Part shown: positions 34,809-44,415 of the stretch, piece after piece
How positions within the stretch are numbered: the stretch's first letter is position 1
Layout: each line of letters begins with the position of its first letter
NCBI RefSeq assembly: GCF_000703005.1
Contig: NZ_JNLH01000001.1
Span: 585,501-649,500, forward strand
Direction: 5' to 3'
Length of the DNA stretch: 64,000 nt
From: Pseudobutyrivibrio ruminis HUN009
GTDB taxonomy: Bacteria > Bacillota > Clostridia > Lachnospirales > Lachnospiraceae
The notes under the pieces: generated by a model
What the model saw: the letters and a program-made list of their open reading frames with translations, nothing else
Told to the model about the DNA's origin: nothing
Database searches by the model: none
Made by a program: the position numbers and the translations under genes

Positions 34809-35975
34809 TTATAGGTTACTATATATTTCTTTCATTACCGCATTTACGTGATTCTTGTCGAAATTTTCCATCACAGCTACATTGTGTGAGCCCATGGCTC
34901 TGCGGTCGATTTCGGCTTTGACCATCATTCGATCAAGGGCTGTCACAAGTGTGGACACATCCTTAGAGTCGAAGAGATATCCACCAACGCCTTCTTCAAT
35001 CAAATCAACATTTCCACGAATACGGCTGCATACAACTGGCATGCCAACTGACATTGCCTCCATCAATGCAACTGGAAGGCCCTCCTGATGAGAAGGGAAC
35101 ACGTAAATATCACTGGCTGCAAAAACATCTGCCACGTCACTTCTGAAGCCTAGCATCTGAACCTGCTCCTGAAGACCAAGCTTGTTAATCTTGGCCTGAA
35201 GCTCGTTAGCGATTTTGCCTCTTCCTGCGATAAGATATTTAATCTTGTAGTCTTTGCCGGCATCCTTCATTTGCTTCAAGGCTTCCAAAACCTCCACGTG
35301 ATTCTTACGTGGAATCAGCTCTCCTACTGACAATAAAACTGTAGTTTCATCGTCGATGCCAAGCTCTTTTCTGATTCTATCGCGACCGTCTGGGCTAGCT
35401 ACAAATTTGTTTGTATCAACACCCGCACCTGGCACATAAGCCACTTCCTTGGCCTTGAACTTTTGAGCGTTTTCATAATCTTCCTGATTGATAGTTATCA
35501 ACAGGTCGGTAAATTTACTGCAGTACTTTTCCACATTGTAGAACACCAACCAGTTCTTAAGTGGTGCACCTTTGAAGAAATGGAAACCATGCGCTGCATA
35601 AATAACCTTTGTACCGTAAAGCTTTCTGGCCTTTCGGCAGGCTAATCTGCAGATAACTCCTCCGATTGGGGACTGAGTGTGGACAATTTCGTACTTGTTT
35701 GTTTCCACCTCATGCTTCAACTGTTTATAAGCCTTTGAAAGCTCTGAAATATTGAAAATCTTTCTAAGGCTGGCTGTCTCAATCACGCGACAGCCTAGGT
35801 CATCAAGCATCTTTCTGCGAGCCTTCATAGCCTCCGGTGAAAGAGCGCTATCATCATCTGCCCAACAGCAAGCCACATCTACTGTGTAGCCAAGGTCCTG
35901 CAAGATCTTAATATTATCAATATTGAATTGAGTCACCATGTATGCAGTATGTGCATGCATTAAAGCTTTTTTCAT
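34809..35975 (-). CDS. GT4-type glycosyltransferase (EpsD-like)
   Basis: 388 aa GT-B enzyme resembling the EpsD/Cps group of Firmicutes: KALMHAHTAYMVTQFNIDNI at the N-terminus, VHTQSPIGGVICRLACRKAR near 95, YAAHGFHFFKGAP near 130, and donor-site SHQEGLPVALMEAMSVGMPV near residue 300. In this group it usually acts early, right after the initiating sugar transferase, and here it lies 23 bp downstream of that gene. Precise sugars unknown. Confidence 0.9.
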   Translation of the reverse strand: MKKALMHAHTAYMVTQFNIDNIKILQDLGYTVDVACCWADDDSALSPEAMKARRKMLDDLGCRVIETASLRKIFNISELSKAYKQLKHEVETNKYEIVHTQSPIGGVICRLACRKARKLYGTKVIYAAHGFHFFKGAPLKNWLVFYNVEKYCSKFTDLLITINQEDYENAQKFKAKEVAYVPGAGVDTNKFVASPDGRDRIRKELGIDDETTVLLSVGELIPRKNHVEVLEALKQMKDAGKDYKIKYLIAGRGKIANELQAKINKLGLQEQVQMLGFRSDVADVFAASDIYVFPSHQEGLPVALMEAMSVGMPVVCSRIRGNVDLIEEGVGGYLFDSKDVSTLVTALDRMMVKAEIDRRAMGSHNVAVMENFDKNHVNAVMKEIYSNL

Positions 35976-35998
35976 AATCCTAGTCTTTCTCTTGGATG

Positions 35999-37390
35999 TT
36001 ATTTATTCTTTTGATGCACATTGGCATCTACGGCTCCTTCGGCAACACCCTCTGTGGCATCCTTTGTAAAGATAACACGAAGGGTCATAAGGATGAGCTG
36101 GATGTCCAAGAATACTGAACATTTTTCAACGTAAATCATATCAAGCTTAAGCTTGTCGTAAGATGTGGTATTGTATTTTCCGTATACCTGAGCATATCCT
36201 GTAAGACCAGCTTTTACGTGTGTACGGAAGGCAAATTCAGGCACATCCTTGATGTATTCTGCAATGATTTCTGGACGTTCTGGACGAGGGCCAACAACTG
36301 ACATTTCACCCTTGAGGATATTGAAGAACTGTGGAAGCTCATCAATACGAGTAGCTCTGATAAAATGTCCAATTGGAGTAATTCTATCGTCGTTTTCGCT
36401 GGCAAGTCTTGCTTTTCCATCCTTTTCTGCATCAGTAATCATTGAACGGAACTTCATGATTTTGTATTCTTTTCCACCAATAGTACAACGGGTCTGTTTA
36501 TAAAACACTGGGCCGCCGTCGTATTTGTGGATAAGTATAGCTGTCACAAGCATAACTGGTGATGAAAGAATGATTCCGACAAGGGAAATAAAAATATCAC
36601 CAAGACGCTTAAGTGTAGCTGAAATGCCATCCATTCCAACATTCTTGCAAAGATAAAGAGGTGTATCGAAAAGGTTAACCTCCTCTGCACCCTTGATAAG
36701 GATGTCTGAAATCTTTGGTGTGAAATATACTCGCTTATCTGTTGCAAAGCATGCCTTTACAATGTCGTTTCGGATTTCCGATGGAACATCGTTTACAAGA
36801 ACTGCATCGTAGTTTTCAAGCTCACGGATAATCTTATCAAGTGGCTCCATACAGCTCATTTCGCCTGTGATGCGATATTTATCTGCACGACGATTCATCT
36901 TACGAACCAGGTCGTTCTGATAATCACCATAGATATTTAGAATTGTGAATGGTGGGAACACTGCTCGATAAAGCTTTGTGCTGACATATGTGATAACAAG
37001 CACAGCTATAGCATCTGCAATTGTAAGCACAATAATGTATGCCAATGTCATCCACATCAACTGCTTGATACGTGTCATCAAAATTACGATGATGAATTCA
37101 AGCATGTTTACAAGTCCCATGGCGATAGCCTGAGACATTGTAAGGATTGATATTCTTCCACTTCCGATGTTGAAGCCTTTGAATGTGTTAATCATGAGAA
37201 CTGTCAAAACCACATAAAGGCCAATCATTAAATAGTTACCGATACTCAAGAATCGCTGTGACATAAGCATCTGTAAACGCATATACCACATAACGCCAAA
37301 GAGCGTGGCTAGTACAGTGACTAAAACCACGCTACTTACGAAGCGAAACATTCTTTTGCCAGTTTCTATATTTCTTACGTTATGATTCAT
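35999..37390 (-). CDS. Polyprenyl-phosphate sugar-1-phosphate transferase, second copy
   Basis: 463 aa, same architecture as the enzyme at 7160-8518: N-terminal membrane segments, linker with EIRNDIVKACF, and a catalytic domain with KFRSMITDAE, DELPQFFNILKGEMSVVGPR and LTGYAQVYGKYNTTSYDK. Having two initiating transferases suggests two glycans (for example a surface polysaccharide and a second repeat unit) or alternative first sugars. GGAG upstream of ATG 37390. Confidence 0.92.
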   Translation of the reverse strand: MNHNVRNIETGKRMFRFVSSVVLVTVLATLFGVMWYMRLQMLMSQRFLSIGNYLMIGLYVVLTVLMINTFKGFNIGSGRISILTMSQAIAMGLVNMLEFIIVILMTRIKQLMWMTLAYIIVLTIADAIAVLVITYVSTKLYRAVFPPFTILNIYGDYQNDLVRKMNRRADKYRITGEMSCMEPLDKIIRELENYDAVLVNDVPSEIRNDIVKACFATDKRVYFTPKISDILIKGAEEVNLFDTPLYLCKNVGMDGISATLKRLGDIFISLVGIILSSPVMLVTAILIHKYDGGPVFYKQTRCTIGGKEYKIMKFRSMITDAEKDGKARLASENDDRITPIGHFIRATRIDELPQFFNILKGEMSVVGPRPERPEIIAEYIKDVPEFAFRTHVKAGLTGYAQVYGKYNTTSYDKLKLDMIYVEKCSVFLDIQLILMTLRVIFTKDATEGVAEGAVDANVHQKNK

Positions 37391-37400
37391 AATACTCCTA

Positions 37401-40238
37401 CTAGAAACTCTTATTCATGTCTACATATCCTTTGATACCTGGAACAGAACCCTTGCTTGAGTACTGCCAAATATTCTTTCTGCCAGAATATGTACATTGT
37501 GTATTATATTGTGCAATCCAAACGCTGCATGAGCCTGGAATTGAGTTTGCATCCATCAAGCTTATCATCCAGTTTTTGCTACAGTAAACACCTGCTTTGT
37601 AGCCAGATGATTGAACTGTTGAAACGAATGCATTAAGGATTGCCATTCGCTGTGCTGTTGAAAGTGAGCCCTGTCCACGAACCTTGTCCTCCATATCGAT
37701 GAAGATTGGGTATGAACATCCGCCTGCCTTCTGAGCCATAGCTACTGCCATTGATGCTTCCTGAACAGCCTCTGCCTCATTGAGGGCAGTTGAGTAAATG
37801 TATACACCTACGCTTACTCCATTTGCTTTTGCTCCAGACATATTCTTGTAGAAATATGGATCCTCGTGGAGCTGTCCATCATACATTCCTCTGTATCCGC
37901 AACGAACGATAGCAAATGAAACTGCTGACTTAGCCTGTGACCAGTCGATGTTTGTCTGATACTTAGAAACATCAATACCTGTTCCCTTGTTTGCTAAAAC
38001 GCCATCTGTTCCGAAATCGTAGCTAACACCCTGGATTACCTGAGTGCCTGTTACCTTATTGCCGTTCTTGTCGAAGTAGTATGTATTGCCATCAATTGAC
38101 TGCCAACCATAGTATGTATAGCTAGCTTCTTTATAATAGAACTTCTTACCTTTTTCGTAATCGGCTGCAGTTGCTTCTTTTGTGCACTGCTCATCAACAT
38201 AAAGCTGGTTGCCAGCTGCATCCTTAAGCTTTTCTGTAGAATCGCCTGAGCCATATCCTGATACTGTGTATGTGACAGCAAGTGTGCTATCTGTAGCTCC
38301 ATCAGAGAATGTTGCTACACCCTTAAGTGTATAGTCTCCATCCTTTGTAACCTTGAAAGTACCACTTCCATTTGACATTGTAACAGCTGCGCCATTTATT
38401 GTGACATTACCAACATTTGCAGAAGCTTTGATTGTGAATGTGCCCGCTGAGTAGCTCATATCCAAGGTAGCTTCTTCTTTGGTTGTGGTAGTTGTTGTCT
38501 TTTTGTATGTGAATGTAACTGTTATATCACTAGTACCAACAGTACCTTTTGCTGGTGTAGTTGATGTTAATGTATAGCCTGTGATTGTTGGTGCCACATA
38601 TTCGTATGTTGCACCTTCTTCTTTTGTCTCAGTGATTGCGTTGTAACCAGAAATTTCATTTCCTGCCTCGTCTACATACTTAACAGTGATTGTATGCTTT
38701 GGCTTTGATGCTGGAGTCTGACTTCCAGAGCCTGATTCAGTACCACCAGTGCTGCCTCCTGCCGATCCAGAACCTGAGCCATTACCAGCATCGCTGCCTC
38801 CTGCCGATCCAGAACCTGAGTCATTACCAGCATCGCTGCCTCCTGCTGAACCAGAACCTGAGCCATTACCTGTATTACCAGTATTGCCTGTATCAGTAGT
38901 TGGTGTACCACCTGTTTCTGTATTTGCAGTATCATCAGCCTTATCCGCACTCTGACCGCCTTCATCACTTACAGTAGCCACCATAGTAGCCTTCATCATA
39001 AGTGCATCGATGTAATCAAGCTTACTAGCTGCGGCAACATAACCCTTTGTTCTTAAGTAGCGTGATGCTGTCTTAACAACATCGTGTGTTACCTTTGTGA
39101 TACCACCACTCTTTGCAGCGGCCTTGCTTGTGCTTGCTGTGCTCTTTGGAGCAACTGCCTCGGCCTGCTTAACCTCACCTGAGCCGTTTTCAACCTTCTT
39201 AGATTCAACGTACTCAACTGTATCTGTAAGCTTGTTCTCTACTGGAACCTCTGCAGCGGCAGCCTTCTGTCCATCCTCGGAAGCCACATCCTTCTTAATC
39301 TGCTTTGTGATTTCCTTCTGAACCTTGAACTCTACCTTATCCTTTACATTAGCTGCAGTAGTGTATGTTGTAGGCTCGTAGCTAACTTCTGTGTCCAAGT
39401 CGTTTACTAAGCAAAGTACATAGTCGCCAGGCTCCATCTCTGTCTGAGTGATTACACCGTCCATATCATCGTCTGTATAAACAGTACCCTCTGCCTCATT
39501 AACAGCTACTGTGTAAGCCTGAACTGCTGTCTCTTTATCAAGATATAAAAGATACAATGGATCTGAGCTGATGTCTCCAGTCTGTGTCTCTACAACATCA
39601 CCGTTTTCATCTGTGACAGTGACTGCAGCGTTTCTATCCTGAAGAATCTGCATTATCTGGAACGAGTTAGTTGGTATTGTAACTGTTGCCTCATTGCTTG
39701 CAGTCTCTGTTGTATCTTCTGAACTGTCTTCTGATGACTCTTCTGAATCATCCTTAGAGAAGTCAATCTCTTCTCCGTCCACTGGGAGGGCATCGCTTTC
39801 TTCTTCAGAACCTGTTTCCTCTGTGTCTGTAGAGAAGTCATAATCCTTTGTGTACTCAGCAATCTGAGCATCAATATCCTTGATTGCATCAACATATGAC
39901 TGGAGGCTTTCCGCATTTTCCTCAGTCAAAAGCTTTACTTCAAAAGGAATTCCTGTGATAGGATTGTCGTTCTCGTCCGAGATGTAGATTGTCAAATCCT
40001 TCTCTAATGATTCACTTGTGATTTTTACATTAACAAATTCTGGGATATAGACATCATTATTAGCAGCCTGCTCTGTGACCTCTACAACCTCAACTGGCTC
40101 TTCATCGTCAGTAACAAGATTGTAAACACCATAACCGCCTGCACCTGCCGCTGTAACACCAACAGCACTGGCAACAGCAATACTGGCCGCCTTATGCGAT
40201 GCTATAAAGAATTTCAAACTCTCCCATAATTCTTCCAT
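37401..40238 (-). CDS. Membrane-anchored GH25 muramidase with repeats
   Basis: 945 aa. Short cytoplasmic tail and one uncleaved membrane helix near 13-33 (type II anchor), Ig-like and acidic stretches to about 430, Gly/Ser-rich linker near 450-500, MucBP-like domain near 513-586 (ITVKYVDEAGNEISGYNAIT), choline-binding-like repeats near 703-746 (YYGWQSIDGNTYYFDKNGNK). The GH25 lysozyme domain covers 751-945, with GIDVSKYQTNIDW and catalytic PIFIDMEDK. It cleaves the glycan strands of peptidoglycan. Sitting between sugar-transferase and rhamnose genes, it may open the wall for glycan or flagellum passage; that role is inference. Confidence 0.88.
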   Translation of the reverse strand: MEELWESLKFFIASHKAASIAVASAVGVTAAGAGGYGVYNLVTDDEEPVEVVEVTEQAANNDVYIPEFVNVKITSESLEKDLTIYISDENDNPITGIPFEVKLLTEENAESLQSYVDAIKDIDAQIAEYTKDYDFSTDTEETGSEEESDALPVDGEEIDFSKDDSEESSEDSSEDTTETASNEATVTIPTNSFQIMQILQDRNAAVTVTDENGDVVETQTGDISSDPLYLLYLDKETAVQAYTVAVNEAEGTVYTDDDMDGVITQTEMEPGDYVLCLVNDLDTEVSYEPTTYTTAANVKDKVEFKVQKEITKQIKKDVASEDGQKAAAAEVPVENKLTDTVEYVESKKVENGSGEVKQAEAVAPKSTASTSKAAAKSGGITKVTHDVVKTASRYLRTKGYVAAASKLDYIDALMMKATMVATVSDEGGQSADKADDTANTETGGTPTTDTGNTGNTGNGSGSGSAGGSDAGNDSGSGSAGGSDAGNGSGSGSAGGSTGGTESGSGSQTPASKPKHTITVKYVDEAGNEISGYNAITETKEEGATYEYVAPTITGYTLTSTTPAKGTVGTSDITVTFTYKKTTTTTTKEEATLDMSYSAGTFTIKASANVGNVTINGAAVTMSNGSGTFKVTKDGDYTLKGVATFSDGATDSTLAVTYTVSGYGSGDSTEKLKDAAGNQLYVDEQCTKEATAADYEKGKKFYYKEASYTYYGWQSIDGNTYYFDKNGNKVTGTQVIQGVSYDFGTDGVLANKGTGIDVSKYQTNIDWSQAKSAVSFAIVRCGYRGMYDGQLHEDPYFYKNMSGAKANGVSVGVYIYSTALNEAEAVQEASMAVAMAQKAGGCSYPIFIDMEDKVRGQGSLSTAQRMAILNAFVSTVQSSGYKAGVYCSKNWMISLMDANSIPGSCSVWIAQYNTQCTYSGRKNIWQYSSKGSVPGIKGYVDMNKSF
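38751..38872 (-). repeat. 42-bp coding tandem repeat, three copies
   Basis: Near-identical 42-bp units start at 38751, 38793 and 38835 inside the muramidase gene and encode a 14-residue Gly/Ser/Asp linker. Copy number can change without breaking the frame, so linker length may vary between strains. Confidence 0.85.
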
Positions 40239-40261
40239 TTTATAATTCTCCCAAATAAAAC

Positions 40262-40843
40262 CTATGCGTTAATATTTCTCTCTGCGCAGTAATCCTTAAA
40301 TGATGCGTTTACCTTATCTTTTTCTGAAAGGATTAAATCTGCCTCTGTCATTCCCTCTGGGATTGGCCACTGAACAGCGATATCTGGATCGTTGTACATA
40401 AGACCGCCCTCATCGTTTGGATGATAGAAATCAGTAACCTTGTAGCAGAACTCTGCATAGTCGCTGACTACTAAGAATCCATGAGCAAATCCCTTTGGAA
40501 TCATGAACTGCTTTTTATTTTCTTCTGAAAGAAGAATTCCATAGTGCTTTCCAAATGTAGCTGATCCCTGGCGGAGGTCAACTGCTACATCATAAACTTC
40601 ACCTTTGATTACACGAACAAGCTTGTCCTGTGGGAAGTTCTTTTGGAAATGAAGACCACGAAGTACGCCCTTCTTGCTTGCAGACTGATTGTCCTGTACA
40701 AATACATAATCAAGTCCTTCAGCCTTCATATCATTTTCGTTGTATGTCTCCATGAAATAGCCTCTTTCGTCGCCGAAGACTTTTGGAGTTATTACACAAA
40801 GACCCTCTATTCCATTTACGTTCTTTTCAACTGTAATTGCCAT
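40262..40843 (-). CDS. rfbC: dTDP-4-dehydrorhamnose 3,5-epimerase
   Basis: 193 aa cupin. VFGDERGYFMETY near residue 20, VQDNQSASKKGVLRGLHFQK (catalytic His in RGLHFQ, near 65) and the Asp-bearing VYDVAVDLRQGSATFG. Third enzyme of dTDP-L-rhamnose synthesis. Split from rfbA by element D4. Confidence 0.94.
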   Translation of the reverse strand: MAITVEKNVNGIEGLCVITPKVFGDERGYFMETYNENDMKAEGLDYVFVQDNQSASKKGVLRGLHFQKNFPQDKLVRVIKGEVYDVAVDLRQGSATFGKHYGILLSEENKKQFMIPKGFAHGFLVVSDYAEFCYKVTDFYHPNDEGGLMYNDPDIAVQWPIPEGMTEADLILSEKDKVNASFKDYCAERNINA

Positions 40844-40871
40844 TTTTTACTCTACACTTTCTAAGTTCTAC

Positions 40872-40955
40872 GCTTGTTACGCTCTCAAGCCTAAGTATTA
40901 CTTCATTCGACTACATGTCTCATTCAGTAACACTTAGAGCTTGATAGCTACAAGC
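40872..40955 (+). repeat. Dispersed structured element D4
   Basis: 84 nt. Closing stem GCTTG/CAAGC; AAGC/GCTT; variable stem CTAAGT/ACTTAG; upper stem TTACT/AGTAA; apical loop with TTCGACTACATGTCTCATT. Between rfbA and rfbC. Confidence 0.82.
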
Positions 40956-40963
40956 TTAATTTT

Positions 40964-41842
40964 TTATAAACCGTTGCTTACGTCTACTAAGTATTTACCA
41001 TACTCGGTTTTCATGAGTGGCTCGGCGAGCTTAAGGAGTTGCTCCTTGTTGATGAAGCCACGCTTGAATGCGATTTCCTCGATGCATGATACATACATAC
41101 CCTGGCGCTTCTGGAATGTGCTAACGAATTCAGCAGCTGCAAGAAGCATGTCGTGGTTTCCTGTATCAAGCCATGCAAATCCACGGCCGAGTGTCTCAAC
41201 GTGAAGATTTCCACGGTTTAAGTATTCGTTGTTAACAGCTGTAATTTCTAGCTCACCACGTGCTGATGGCTTAATTGTCTTTGCGATTTCTACTACTGAG
41301 TTGTCGTAGAAGTAAAGACCTGGAACTGCGTAGTTGCTCTTTGGCTGAGCTGGCTTTTCTTCGATAGAAATAGCTACGCCGTTCTCGTCGAACTCAACAA
41401 CGCCGTACTCTCTTGGGTCACGAACATAGTAACCGAAGATTGTAGCGCCTGGCTCTGTCTCTGTACGGTGTGCTGCTGTCTGAAGCACCTTTGAGAATGA
41501 CTGGCCATAGAAAATGTTATCGCCAAGTACAAGTGCTACAGCATCTTTGCCGATGAAATCTGCGCCGATGATAAATGCCTCAGCAAGTCCGTTTGGAGCT
41601 TCCTGAACAGCATACTGAATATCCATACCAAGCTGGCTACCATCACCGAGAAGCTCCTCGAATACTGGAAGATCTCTTGGTGTAGAGATGATAAGCACTT
41701 CACGAATGCCTGCAAGCATAAGTGTAGATAATGGATAATAAATCATTGGCTTATCATAAATTGGCATAATCTGCTTTGAAATAGCTTTTGTAAGTGGGTA
41801 AAGTCTAGTGCCTGATCCACCTGCTAAAATAATACCTTTCAT
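40964..41842 (-). CDS. rfbA: Glucose-1-phosphate thymidylyltransferase
   Basis: 292 aa. GIILAGGSGTRLYPLTKAIS at the N-terminus, KPMIYYPLSTLMLAGIREVL and VLGDNIFYGQSF near 110. First enzyme of dTDP-L-rhamnose synthesis (dTTP plus glucose-1-phosphate). AGGAGG directly upstream of ATG 41842. D elements flank it on both sides. Confidence 0.95.
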   Translation of the reverse strand: MKGIILAGGSGTRLYPLTKAISKQIMPIYDKPMIYYPLSTLMLAGIREVLIISTPRDLPVFEELLGDGSQLGMDIQYAVQEAPNGLAEAFIIGADFIGKDAVALVLGDNIFYGQSFSKVLQTAAHRTETEPGATIFGYYVRDPREYGVVEFDENGVAISIEEKPAQPKSNYAVPGLYFYDNSVVEIAKTIKPSARGELEITAVNNEYLNRGNLHVETLGRGFAWLDTGNHDMLLAAAEFVSTFQKRQGMYVSCIEEIAFKRGFINKEQLLKLAEPLMKTEYGKYLVDVSNGL

Positions 41843-41864
41843 ATTTCCTCCTAATCTCTAATCC

Positions 41865-41948
41865 GCATGTTACGCTCTCAAGCCTTGTAAAGCTTCGCTC
41901 GACAACACGTCTCGCTTAAGCATTCACAAGAGCTAGATAGCTACATGC
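41865..41948 (+). repeat. Dispersed structured element D5
   Basis: 84 nt. Closing stem GCATG/CATGC, AAGC paired with the shortened GCT, variable stem CTTGT/ACAAG, upper stem GCTT/AAGC, consensus loop CTCGACAACACGTCTCGCTT. Between glf and rfbA; TCC precedes it directly on the plus strand. Confidence 0.82.
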
Positions 41949-41951
41949 TCA

Positions 41952-43097
41952 TTAAAACTCTTCCTCAACCACTGACAATGCAGCCATAACGACCTTGTCC
42001 ATGTCGTAGTATTTGTACTGACCAAGACGGCCTCCAAAGATAACACCTGACTCGCTTGATGCAAGCTTTGCATATTCTTCGTAAACTGCATTATTCTTAT
42101 CGTTATTTACTGGGTAATAAGGCTCAACGCCTGGCTGCCACTCGCTTGAGTATTCCTTTGAAATGATTGTGGTAGGCTGTGTGCCAAACTCAAAGTGCTT
42201 GTGCTCGATGATACGAGTGTATGGCACATCGGCTGCAGTGTAGTTTACAACTGCGTTGCCCTGGTAGTTGTCACAATCGATTTTTTCTGTCTCAAATCGA
42301 ACTGAGCGATATTCCAAATCGCCATAGCAGCTATTGTAATACTCATCAATCTGGCCTGTGAAAACAAGCTTATTCCATGAAACCTGGCTACCGTCATTGA
42401 GAGTTCCCTCTGTAGACTTTGGTGCGTTTTCTACGCCGCCAACCATATCGAAGAAATCCTGTTCAAGAACAACGTCTGCGCCCTGAAGCATCTTTTCAAC
42501 AATCTGGGTGTAACCGCCCATTGGGATTCCCTGGAATCTATCGTTAAAGTAGTTGTTGTCGTATGTAAATCTAAGTGGCAATCTCTTGATGATGAAAGCT
42601 GGAAGCTCGTCGCATGGACGTCCCCACTGCTTCTGTGTGTAGCCCTTAATGAGCTTTTCGTATACATCTGTTCCAACAAGAGAAAGTGCCTGTTCTTCCA
42701 AATTCTTTGGCTCTGTGATGTTTAGCTCCTTGATCTGATCTGCAATCTTAGCCTTTGCCTCTGCAGGAGTCTTGATGCCCCACATCTTTGAGAATGTGTT
42801 CATGTTGAATGGAAGATTGTAAAGCTCGTCGCCGTAAACGGCAACTGGGGAATTGATGTAGTTGTTGAACTCAGCAAACTGGTTCATGTATTCCCAAATC
42901 TTTTTGTCGCTAGTGTGGAAGATGTGCGCGCCATAAACATGCACATTAATTCCATCTTCTTCTTTTGTATAAATATTTCCGGCTATGTGGTTGCGTCGGT
43001 CAATCACAAGAACAGACTTGCCGCGCTGCATTGCCTCATAAGCAAATACAGCGCCAAAAAGACCTGCACCGACCACTAAGTAATCGTATTTTTTCAT
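41952..43097 (-). CDS. glf: UDP-galactopyranose mutase
   Basis: 381 aa from ATG 43097 (AGGAAAATAAT upstream; protein then begins MKKYDYLVVGAGLFGAVFAY). An upstream in-frame extension would overlap rfbB and lacks a site. FAD-binding GxGxxG-like motif, ERRNH-type segment VIDRRNHIAGNIYT, and GYTQKQWGRPCDELP near residue 155. Converts UDP-galactopyranose to UDP-galactofuranose, so the glycan probably contains galactofuranose. Confidence 0.94.
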   Translation of the reverse strand: MKKYDYLVVGAGLFGAVFAYEAMQRGKSVLVIDRRNHIAGNIYTKEEDGINVHVYGAHIFHTSDKKIWEYMNQFAEFNNYINSPVAVYGDELYNLPFNMNTFSKMWGIKTPAEAKAKIADQIKELNITEPKNLEEQALSLVGTDVYEKLIKGYTQKQWGRPCDELPAFIIKRLPLRFTYDNNYFNDRFQGIPMGGYTQIVEKMLQGADVVLEQDFFDMVGGVENAPKSTEGTLNDGSQVSWNKLVFTGQIDEYYNSCYGDLEYRSVRFETEKIDCDNYQGNAVVNYTAADVPYTRIIEHKHFEFGTQPTTIISKEYSSEWQPGVEPYYPVNNDKNNAVYEEYAKLASSESGVIFGGRLGQYKYYDMDKVVMAALSVVEEEF

Positions 43098-43098
43098 A

Positions 43099-44184
43099 TT
43101 ATTTTCCTGAATACATATCTGTATAGTATTTCTGGTAGTCACCGCTTGTTACGTTCTTCATCCACTCCTCGTGCTCGAAGAACCACTTGATTGTCTTCTT
43201 GATTCCCTCTTCGAAGCATGTCTCTGGATACCAGCCTACTGCTTCCTTAATCTTGTCTGGAGCAATAGCGTAACGACGATCATGGCCCTTACGGTCTGTA
43301 ACATACTTGATAAGGTTCTCAGATACGAGCTCCTTACGTGGATCTCCCTCTGGAAGCATCTCCTGAAGTGTATCAAGGATGATGTGGATAATCTGGATGT
43401 TCTGCTTCTCGTTGTGACCACCGATGTTGTATGTCTCAAAAAGCTTACCCTGCTCCTGAACCATATCGATTCCCTTAGCGTGATCCTCTACGTATAACCA
43501 GTCACGAACGTTCTTTCCATCACCGTATACTGGAAGGTCCTTGCCCTGAAGCGCATTGTTGATGATAAGCGGAATGAGCTTCTCTGGGAACTGGTAAGGG
43601 CCATAGTTGTTAGAGCAGTTTGTAATGTTTGCAGGGAACTTGTATGTATCCATGTAAGCCTTTACAAGCATGTCTGATGAAGCCTTTGAAGCTGAGTATG
43701 GTGAATGTGGATCGTATGGGCTTGTCTCATAGAAGAAAGCGTTGTCATCATCTGGAAGTGATCCGTAAACTTCGTCTGTTGAAACGTGAAGGAACTTCTT
43801 GCCTTCCTTGAATGTGCCGTCAGGAAGCTCCCAAGCTTCCTTTGCACAGTTAAGCATTACAGCTGTACCGAGTACGTTTGTCTGTACGAAAACTTCTGGA
43901 TTCTTGATTGAACGGTCAACGTGTGACTCAGCTGCAAAATGAACAACTCTATCGATGTCATTCTCAGCAAAGATCTTGCGGATAGCTTCCTTATCGCAAA
44001 TATCAGCCTTTACGAATGTATAGTTGTCGCGATTTTCAACGTCCTTGAGGTTCTCAAGGTTACCTGCATATGTAAGCTTATCTACGTTGATGATTCTGAT
44101 TTCATTATCATATTTCTTAAACATGTAATGAATGTAATTTGAGCCGATGAAACCAGCTCCACCTGTTACTAAATATGTTCTCAT
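43099..44184 (-). CDS. rfbB: dTDP-glucose 4,6-dehydratase
   Basis: 361 aa extended SDR. VTGGAGFIGSNYIHYMFKKY, FAAESHVDRSI, HVSTDEVYGSLP and YSASKASSDMLV (catalytic YxxxK) are all diagnostic. Second enzyme of dTDP-rhamnose synthesis. Its 5' leader contains the GC-rich hairpin island at 44202-44340. Confidence 0.95.
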   Translation of the reverse strand: MRTYLVTGGAGFIGSNYIHYMFKKYDNEIRIINVDKLTYAGNLENLKDVENRDNYTFVKADICDKEAIRKIFAENDIDRVVHFAAESHVDRSIKNPEVFVQTNVLGTAVMLNCAKEAWELPDGTFKEGKKFLHVSTDEVYGSLPDDDNAFFYETSPYDPHSPYSASKASSDMLVKAYMDTYKFPANITNCSNNYGPYQFPEKLIPLIINNALQGKDLPVYGDGKNVRDWLYVEDHAKGIDMVQEQGKLFETYNIGGHNEKQNIQIIHIILDTLQEMLPEGDPRKELVSENLIKYVTDRKGHDRRYAIAPDKIKEAVGWYPETCFEEGIKKTIKWFFEHEEWMKNVTSGDYQKYYTDMYSGK

Positions 44185-44201
44185 TTTCTAACCCTTTCTC
44201 G

Positions 44202-44340
44202 CTATTTTTTCTCTACTTTTTCTAAGCTCCCGCAGGGCACCCTCCGCACTCTCGTGTGGGTCCTCCCGCCGGCGTAGGCCCTCCCACACTCGGCACGGTA
44301 TCCCCTGCTCGCGCTCTCCAAGTTGTAATAAAAAATAGCT
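44202..44340. repeat. GC-rich folded island F1 upstream of rfbB
   Basis: 139 nt closed by the perfect 10-bp stem GCTATTTTTT/AAAAAATAGC. The core (about 44225-44320) is strikingly GC-rich in an AT-rich gap and contains pairs GCAGGG/CCCTGC and GTGTGGG/CCCACAC around a GCCGGC centre. It lies 18 nt before the rfbB start on the minus-strand transcript. A structured RNA or inserted palindromic element is likely; no known family recognised. Confidence 0.6.
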
Positions 44341-44415
44341 ACTTAAAATTCTAATTCAATACTATTTATAATAATTGTTCATTCGAACAACGATTAACGT
44401 TAAATATTTATTAAA

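Noticed and set aside
38749..38955. Plus-strand Pro/Glu-rich frame
   Set aside because: It is the antisense shadow of the 42-bp repeats in the muramidase gene.
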